From positions 1,860,001 to 1,924,000 of the forward strand of contig JAHRBS010000007.1 of the NCBI GenBank assembly GCA_024305745.1: 64,000 nt of DNA, in the 5' to 3' direction. This document shows, piece after piece, positions 57,121 to 64,000 of the stretch; position 1 is the first letter of the stretch, and every line of letters begins with the position of its first letter. This stretch comes from Polyporus tsugae. Taxonomy: Eukaryota > Basidiomycota > Agaricomycetes > Polyporales > Polyporaceae. The translations under genes were made by a program, and so were the position numbers. Under the pieces are notes generated by a model, which saw only the letters and a program-made list of their open reading frames with translations, had not been told where the DNA came from and did no database searches.

Positions 57121-58232
57121 ATGTTTTCCTCTCTGTGGGGCTTCGCGCTTCTTTCCCTTGCTCTCCCCCACACGGCTGTTGCGTCATCCCACCACGGCCT
57201 GTCCAACCGCCGTCATGAAGCCATCGCGCACGCTATCAACAATGTCACCGAGGCTGCAGAGGGGGAGGTTGCCGCTCTTCAACGTCGTGGCACTACTTAT
57301 ACCAACGCCCGTCTGACCTACTACGACGTCGGCCTGTGAGTATTCTTGCAGTGACGTTGCTCGCTCCTAGTCTTACGGCATACCTCAGTGGGGCATGCGG
57401 CAAGAACAACGTCCCGAGCGACTTTGTGAGTTCAGTTTGAGAGGCGCTGTCATCCATGATCGCTGATGCAAATCCCGTGTCAGATCGTCGCCTTGAACAG
57501 CGGGGTAAGTAGCCAGATTTCGCCATGTAGGAAGGCATTCCTATTTGACATATTTTCAAAAGATGTACGGCGGCGGCTATCCTGGCCCCAACTGCTTCAG
57601 GCCCATCGCAATCACTTACAACGGCAAAACCGCCAATGCTGTCATCATGGACGAGGTAAATCACAGTTGACTAGTTTTATCAAAGCAGCCGCTGAAAATC
57701 ATTTGTACAGTGTCCCGGCTGTCCGTCTGACGGTGGTCTCGATCTCTCTGAGGGCCTCTTCTCGTACCTCGCTCCCCTCAGCGAGGGTGTCCTCTACGCC
57801 ACTTGGCACTTCACCGACGAGGGTGACGATGGCAACAGCGGCGGTAGCCAGCCCACGACGACGACGACCCACAAGACTACCCATACGACGACGACGTCGT
57901 CTACGTGGAAGTGGACGCCAACGACGACATGGGAGGCACCCACCACGACTTGGGAGGCACCCACCACGACGAGCACCACCAAGTCCACTCACTCGACGAC
58001 GACGACGTCGACGTACAGTAGCACCCACTCCACTACTTCGTCTAAGCCGACTACCACCAGTCAGTCCTCGACCTCGACCTCGTCTACCTCGTCTTTCTCT
58101 TCCTCTTCCTCACATTCTTCTTCCTCTTCCTCAGCTGCCCCCACCGTCACCCAGGTCGGTTCCATCGAGAAGCTGAACCAAGCGTTTGTCGGCATCGTCG
58201 ACCTCATGATCGGCGCCGCTCAGGCCGCCTAA
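57121..58232 (+). CDS. Secreted double-psi beta-barrel protein with Ser/Thr-rich tail (copy 3)
   Basis: Exons 57121-57335, 57389-57425, 57484-57504, 57563-57655 and 57711-58232 join to 888 nt, 295 aa. The signal peptide (LWGFALLSLALPHTAVAS) is followed by a pro-segment of about 35 residues ending QRR. The barrel shows ARLTYYDVGLGACGK, IVALNSG, NCFRPIAITYNG, VIMDECPGC, GLDLSEGLFSYLAPL and YATWHF. A Thr/Ser-rich region of about 120 residues follows, including a duplicated WEAPTTT unit, then the hydrophobic end KLNQAFVGIVDLMIGAA. It has one intron more than the other copies, placed just before GACG. The 21-nt exon is conserved. Role unknown; likely an extracellular glycoprotein. Confidence 0.9.
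57930..57970. repeat. 21-bp coding tandem repeat (two copies)
   Basis: Two adjacent copies beginning TGGGAGGCACCC encode WEAPTTT twice in the tail of the third barrel protein. Confidence 0.9.
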
Positions 58233-59371
58233 GCTGCACGCGCCCCCAAGACGCTGTCGCGTCGGCATTAGCCTTCGCGAACGTCGTCTTTGCCGTGTCG
58301 TGCGTTCGCAATGCACCCGATGGACCGTCGATTAGATGCTGTGGGAGGAACGTCTATGTCCTATATACCCCATACCCTGTCTGATTACGACTCCACACAC
58401 GCCCTAACTTTCGCTCTGTCCTATCCCCTCGTCAATCTATCCCCACATCTTGCTTATCTTGCTCATTGGTGTCCTGTAGTATGTGCGTAGTGTATGGAAT
58501 GCGGCGGAACGTTGCTTTCATAGCGGCTGCATTCCTCCCATCACGGACAATGTGCACTTAGTATCATTGCTACAGTATCCACCGCTACGCTATACCTGGT
58601 GCATAGCTCAAACGTTTTAATGGAACGATGTTCGCTACCTTGAGGCCGATGCGGAGCTGCCTTAACCAATCATCCAGACATAACTTATTACATGCGGGAT
58701 GGATCTGGATAAATACGAAGTAAGCAAAGGGGAGAGGCCTGTGGCTGCTCCCTAGATATCTTGCTGCGCGCCATGACCAGATACACAGCTTGGTCAAGAA
58801 GGATATTTGCGATCTGATTACAGAAGCAACACAACATCTGCAGCTATCGTACACTATATCGACCTCTTCCGGAGCAAATCACCACGAGCTACTTGGACGG
58901 AAAAGCAAGGAAGAACCAGTATACACGAAGGACGGAGATGGCTCGGTTGGGGTTCAGAGCGGACAAGGGTGGATGATGATACATATAGTACACCGAGCGG
59001 CGGCGGAGAGAATGGCGTTGAATGCGGCGAGAAGGATGCGCGGTGTAGCGTGATAGGAGCTCGCGCGCCGCTCGGAAGGGCATTGATATAGGGAAAGGAG
59101 AAGGGAGGAATTAAGGAGAGAGAGAGATTCGCACAAGGGGTGCGACCGAGGTACGAGGGAAAAAGGCCGAGGGGAAAGGGAGCGGATTCAGGCTCTTCGT
59201 CTCATCGTATAAACATCACAGTGGGAAGAATGAAGGGGCAGGCATAGTCCTGGATAACCAATGGCTTGCGGGCCTTGTTCAGGCCATAAGAGCGTGCATG
59301 TACTCAGAGCATGCTCGCTCGCCCAGACTTTCGCCTGAGCTCTCGCGGATGTGGGGCGGCTACGACGTCGT
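58233..59371. other. Convergent spacer; no gene seen
   Basis: It lies between the stop of the third barrel gene and the stop of the minus-strand gene at 59372. A purine-rich tract occurs at 59085-59180 (GAGAGAGAGA at about 59118). No domain-bearing frame is present. Confidence 0.5.
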
Positions 59372-60575
59372 TCACCGGTAGCAGGTGACGAGGAGCACGC
59401 CCAGGCCGCTGTCCTTGACGGTCTTGACCGGGGCCTTCTTCCCGCTGCGGATCTCGCGCATGAGCGCGGAGCGGCTGGGGTGCATGACCCCGCGGAGGGC
59501 GTCGATGCCCTGCTGGCGGACGGCGAGGTAGTCGCGGACGTTGAGGAACACCTGCGATCTGAGGAGGGTCTTTGCGGCGCGGAGCGAGTTCGGGAGGGAC
59601 GGTATCGACGTGTACAGCCCGAGCTCGATGATGAGGGCCTGCAAAAACGCAAGCTTGGACGGCATGTCCGTCGTCACGTCCATCGGCGCAGACAGCACCC
59701 TGTTCGCACCACATATCAATGCGACAGAGACAGGGAGGCATACCGACGATCAGAAAACAGCCGAGAGCAGCACGCAATGACAATCAGCGCGACGCATGGC
59801 ACATGATGGACGGATGGACATACGAAGACACGTATCTCTGCGCACTCTGATACAGCTCCGAGGGGATGTGCGGGTACTCGCTCCCTGCCTCAGACACGTC
59901 GTCCACGATGGGGCGGTCGCCGAGTCCCGCAAGGGGGGCTGGAACGAGCGCGAGCTCGCCCGTCGGCCTCGGGGCTGCGGCCCGCGCAGCAGCCCTGCGT
60001 GCTTTCCTCCTCGCCTTGGACGGGCTGTGGTGCTTAGACTTCGCATTGATGGGGTCGCCTTTTCCCTGACGCTGCGCCTGCAACGGCCCGGGGTTGCCTG
60101 GGGCTGGCGCAGCACGCCGCTTCCGGTTGCTCTTCTGGGGGGAGTTATTCGGAGAGGAGGTCTGGCTGTCTGCGCTGCTGCGCGACACAAGCCTACGGTG
60201 GCCATGAGAGGAGGCGCGACTGAGGGAGAGGGCGGAGAAGGAGGCGGTGAGATCGTCGGATTCTGGCGAGCGGGGCCGACTCATGAGCACAAACTCATCG
60301 TCGGAGAAGATGGCGGGGGTGCGTGCCCCGCGCTGCGATAGGAAGTCGGCTGAGGAGAGATCGGAAAAGGAGAGGAGGATTTCGTCGTCGTCCGAAGAGC
60401 CGTCGTCGGAGAGGGTGCCGTACGAGTCCGAATCCCCTGAGGAGAGGTTGTCGTGCTGCGAGTGCGACTGGCTGCGCGAGTGCGATTGCGCGGAGAAAAA
60501 CTCGCAGGAGGCGAGCGAGGAGCCCGGAGAGAGGGCGCGGAGAGTTGAGGGCATGATGTTATCGAGCGATGGCAA
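59372..60575 (-). CDS. Uncharacterised protein with Ser-rich N-terminus and conserved C-terminal helical region
   Basis: Exon 1 runs from 60575 (or a second Met, MPSTLRALSPGSS, at 60554) to near 59830 and encodes a Ser-rich acidic segment. A basic stretch (SPSKARRKARRAAARAA), a possible nuclear signal, and SELYQSAQRY follow. The last exon, from about 59697 to the stop, encodes APMDVTTDMPSKLAFLQAL, IIELGLYTSIPSLPNSL, AAKTLLRSQVFLNVRDY, RQQGIDALRGVMHPSR and DSGLGVLLVTCYR. No named family was recognised. The helical C-terminal part has the look of a conserved basidiomycete-specific domain. The intron between the two parts is joined as QRYV|VLSAP by frame only. Confidence 0.65.
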
Positions 60576-61089
60576 GTAGTGAAAGTTTGAGTGAAAGAGG
60601 GGGAAAGGGGGAAGGGAAAGAAGCTCTGGAGCCCGTGGACCGCCTGGGTTTATGAGGCTCTGGGCGGTAAGATAGAATGGGATGGTGTGCGCACAGGGCC
60701 CACACGAGGAAGCGTCGGCCGGTTCAGAGGGTCAGGCCAGCTTGATGAGAGAGACGGCCTCGAGGAGGGGGCGGAGAGATGGAGATGTCAATGAAGGCGG
60801 AGGAAGGAAGGAATGGAATGGCTCAAGCCATGTGCGCCCACGCAAGGCAGCAGCGAGGTCGCTTTAGTACCTCGGCCGACCCCCGCATCTGATAGACCCC
60901 CTCCTCATTCCGTCGACTCTCTGTCGCCATCTCACATGCACAGCCCATCATCGGCCACACTTGTCTCAGGCTGCCCATCTGCATCCGCATACCGTAGCCA
61001 TTGACAATAGACATGAGAAACTAGCTACTACGGCCGCTTTTCGCCCGCACTTTCACGGGCGTACTCCAGGCACCGACCGTCTCCCATTT
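60576..61089. other. Spacer; promoter of the minus-strand gene ending at 59372
   Basis: 514 bp. A purine-rich stretch adjoins the start codon at 60575. No gene is seen. Confidence 0.55.
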
Positions 61090-63330
61090 TTAGTAGCATA
61101 TCCGCCAGTAAACTACGGAATTGCCCCAACCTGCCACTGCCCGCTGCTCAACCTCGATTCCCTTCTTCCATACCTTGCCTTGCATGTCCCGCACTTCGGC
61201 CGCCTTCTTGGTTTGCAACATGAAACGCTCCCCGTCGGCACACTCCACCGTCGTCGGGGTGGCCACACTGCCCCGCTTTCCAGTGCCCAGCTGGTAGTCG
61301 AAGTTCGAGCCCCAAACGACGACATCCCTCCCCCCGCCACCTGGACCTGCACGAGTCCTCGTATCGAGCGTAAGTAGGACGTGCCCTGTGGGGGACACGG
61401 AGATCGCCTGTGGAACTATCGCCTGCAAACTTTTCGTCTTTTCGCTATCTGCGGGATCAGTCGTGTCAGCTTTCGATCACGGACACGACCTCGTGCAAGG
61501 CAAACTGACATTCGAGCAGCCCACTGACGGCTTTGGCACGGACCGGGACAAACTGGGCATTGCTGAACTGAGCGTTTCCTAAACCGCCGTACTGTCCGTT
61601 CCCACAAGACAGGACGTCGATGTATGGCATGCTATCACCATCCACACGTTCAACCTCAAACATCGTAAGATCACCCCCTGGCACATTTGTGAGCGGCGCA
61701 CGACACGCACGCAGAGACCCATCATAAAACACACCTGCAAAGACATTGCGGCACGTTGTTTTCATCGTCCCGGGTGTCGTTCTCCATAGATTGACCTCCG
61801 TAGGAACGGTGATTGCGTCCAGTGTCACGTTAGGACCCAAGCCTATCTGCCTGTAATCGACGCGGTTAGAATGCTATCCCCTCGGACATCGGGGAATTCC
61901 CACCCCAAGTCGTTTGCACCCCACCCCAGCACCCTGCCATTGGGTGTCTTGACGAAACTGCTCCTCGCGCCAGTAGCAATGCGGTCGACCTTGACGTTTT
62001 TGAGAGCGGGGACCTCAAACAGCCGATCCGACCACCTAATGCTCGCATCGTCGACGCCGGCGAGCGCACCCTCCCTGCCAATTAAGCCCTCGGCATGCCC
62101 AACTGCGGAAGTAGTAGGGCGAACAGCAGGAGTAGACTTTGCATATGGGTCCACGAGGGATTTCGGGGTCAGTTCAAGATGCACGCGCGGGTGCTGCTGG
62201 TGCTGCTGATGAACGTGCTTCAAGTCCGCGGGGGACGGAACATCGCATTTCCGGAAGCCCAGTTGGCCATGCGAGTTGGCGTTGAGCGTGATGGCGTGGG
62301 CGAATGTCCGGCCGTTAGACGTGAGAGCCAGGAGGTGGGCTGAGCCAGCCGATATCTGCACGAATCTAGACAAAGGCAGGTGAGCCGCTATTACGGGAAT
62401 AAAGGCAAGGAAAGTGCATGTTTACCGTTCTCCTCGCTTGAGCTTGTCGTTTGGGGTCAGCTCGGCAAAGTCGACTTGATCCGCCTCGGCCCATATCCAG
62501 CCGGGATGCCACCACGACGTGCTAGCCTGTGTCTGGCCCGCGGTCGGGATGGTTTGCTCGTCTTGGCGCGATGCTAGGACGTAGATGCAACCAGAGGACG
62601 AAAGCGCGAAAACGCGAGACCCGGTGAGTTGGAGTTGGGCTATATTCTGTTAATCGGAGGATATAGTTGATGGGCATGACGCAAGGTATTGAGACACGTT
62701 TCGACTACACACCTTTCCCTTGAGTGTGAGGTGAGGCCGAGCATGAGACGACTCAGCTTCACCGCCGAAAAACCCGTCGCCCCACTGATAAACATCTCCC
62801 TTTGCGTCAACACATGCGGCGTGCTTCTCATGTAGAGCAAGGTCCCTCAAAGCCACGTTCTTGAACCAGTCCGAATTGGTCGGCACACGAACGGACTCGG
62901 GCAGCTGGTCGTCGAGAACATGTGTCCTGCATTGGGGTCACCACGTGTATTAACGAAAGATGTATGTGACACGGGCTTACTGGTTTGAGCCCCAGACAAG
63001 AGTGGCAAGTTCGTTGTCTTTCCCGAGTGCACTGGCTGCAGCTTTGACCTTGGCTCCAGGAGATTCAGAAGGCGCATCGTTGTGAATGACAACTCCTTGA
63101 GCTATCGCGTACCACGCTGCCCCCGCAGCCACTGCTGCAGCAATTGGAGTAAGATTCCATGGTGATTTTATGCGGTGCGCTCCTTGGGCCGTTTGCGAGT
63201 CTAGCCGCTTCGTGCCCGAGACTCTAGTGATACCACTGGCAGGACGAGTGACCTTCAGCGAGCGGCCGGCCGCACCTCGAAGCATTTTAGGAACACAGAA
63301 GACGCGAGTAGGAAGAGGGGTGGACGTCAA
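61090..63330 (-). CDS. FMP25: FMP25/RCC1L-like mitochondrial RCC1-repeat protein
   Basis: The start at 63330 gives MTSTPLPTRVFCVPKMLRG, followed by Arg/Ser-rich sequence, a typical mitochondrial presequence. One membrane helix comes next (IAAAVAAGAAWYAIA). The rest is a seven-bladed RCC1-type propeller: LATLVWGSNQ, HAACVDAKGDVYQWGDG, SRVFALSSSGCIYVL, SAGSAHLLALTSNGRTFAHA, SSFVKTPNGRVLGWGAND, YIDVLSCGNGQYGGLGN, GRDVVVWGSNFDYQLGTG. About six introns are present. Yeast Fmp25 sits in the inner membrane and is needed for early assembly of the bc1 complex; the human relative RCC1L acts in mitoribosome biogenesis. Which role applies here cannot be read from sequence. Repeat order, helix and presequence match Fmp25 better than nuclear RCC1. 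Confidence 0.85.
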
Positions 63331-63739
63331 GGTTAGTGTCGAAGTCGGGGCGGAAGGAGGGCTGGGTTGTCGTCAGGATGTGCTGGATAGCGTCGACGCG
63401 ACTGCCACTGTCCAGTGCAGTGTGCACACCCGCCGCTTGCTCGCGTGACGTCAGACGGGCGTCTCAAACGTGGCCGCTGCGGCTGGCATTCCCTCAAACT
63501 TGAGACTAGTACTGTAGCTTCCCTGTCGATCATCGGCCCACCAGCTGGGACACCAACGCAACCATGCAGGTAACCTATACCAGCCTACACCTTCCGTACT
63601 CGTCACTACAGCCGAGCACAAGCAAGAGCCCTCCTCTGGTTCTCCTTCCAACTCGTAGTAACCGTTATATAAGTAAAGCTGACACAATCGTTCTTAGCTC
63701 GAAGATCGTCGGCGCGCAGTCGTACCGGTACCGGTACCG
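63331..63739. other. Spacer before the right-edge gene
   Basis: 409 bp containing the FMP25 promoter region and the 3' flank of the right-edge gene. Three overlapping ACCGGT/GGTACC words occur at 63723-63738. No gene is seen. Confidence 0.55.
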
Positions 63740-64000
63740 TTAAACGGGGTACGCCTCGGTGGTCGTCACGTAGTGCGCGTATTTGTTCGCAGGTCTGGTC
63801 ATGAAGGCGTACGCGTCGTCGCCAAGAACGCCCTCGGAGATGAGCCCGGCGCGGACGGCTTTGCGGCTTGCCTCTAGACCAGAACCGATTCAACCACATC
63901 CCAGTACGATCTATACCAACCGCTGCAATACACTTACATGGTGTCCAAAGAGGATAAAGCGGCCGGTGGGATAGGCTGCTAACCCGTGCCCACTATTGCT
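63740..64000 (-). CDS. 3' end of an unidentified gene (truncated by the window edge)
   Basis: The last exon (63740-63871) and part of the one before (63938-64000) join in phase 0: GLAAYPTGRFILFGHH then ASRKAVRAGLISEGVLGDD and, at the end, YVTTTEAYPV. Donor GTAAGT and acceptor AGAG flank a 66-bp intron. The sequence looks coding and conserved, but the family was not recognised from 65 residues. The start and most of the gene lie beyond 64000. Confidence 0.6.

Overview
The window is nuclear DNA of a filamentous basidiomycete, most likely an Agaricomycete (wood- or litter-decay mushroom). The evidence is GC-rich coding sequence, many introns of about 50-70 bp with GT...AG ends, very short coding exons, a SERCA-type calcium pump, small secreted double-psi beta-barrel proteins with Ser/Thr-rich tails, and Zn2Cys6 clusters. 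No bacterial operon, CRISPR array, rRNA or tRNA gene was recognised.

Left part (1-9.1 kb): sparsely coding. Two small minus-strand genes (1506-2414 and 4818-5413) each rebuild, after splicing, into a short protein made almost entirely of two consecutive Zn2Cys6 zinc clusters. They share exon lengths and intron phases and are the most unusual genes here. TMA20/MCTS1 follows at 6474-7300.

Housekeeping block (9.1-27.5 kb): CRM1/exportin-1, SPC24 (kinetochore), the large subunit of chromatin assembly factor 1, RFC2 (clamp loader), an SSB-type Hsp70, mitochondrial ribosomal protein uS2m, TRP2 (anthranilate synthase) and SHQ1 (H/ACA snoRNP assembly). The genes alternate in divergent and convergent pairs with short spacers. 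CAF-1 and RFC2, which both act at replication forks, share one 255-bp promoter region.

Middle (27.5-45.8 kb): a 4.9-kb stretch without a convincing gene; an arrestin-like gene divergent from a SLC35F6-like transporter; an apparently intact 1.39-kb Tc1/mariner element (26-bp terminal inverted repeats, TA target duplication, intron-containing DDE transposase); a 574-bp region bounded by perfect 29-bp inverted repeats; and a SERCA-type Ca2+-ATPase.

Right part (45.8-64 kb): a SIP5-like RING protein; three paralogous secreted double-psi beta-barrel genes (49.6, 51.9 and 57.1 kb) with a conserved 21-nt micro-exon; a five-exon CBP4 gene (50762-51445) that no single open frame reveals; an F-box gene; a basidiomycete protein of unknown function; an FMP25/RCC1L-like mitochondrial RCC1-repeat protein; and the 3' end of a gene leaving the right edge. 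CBP4 and FMP25 both belong to families that assist assembly of the cytochrome bc1 complex.

Exon boundaries were read by eye from splice signals and frame continuity. Family assignments rest on recognised motifs, not on searches.
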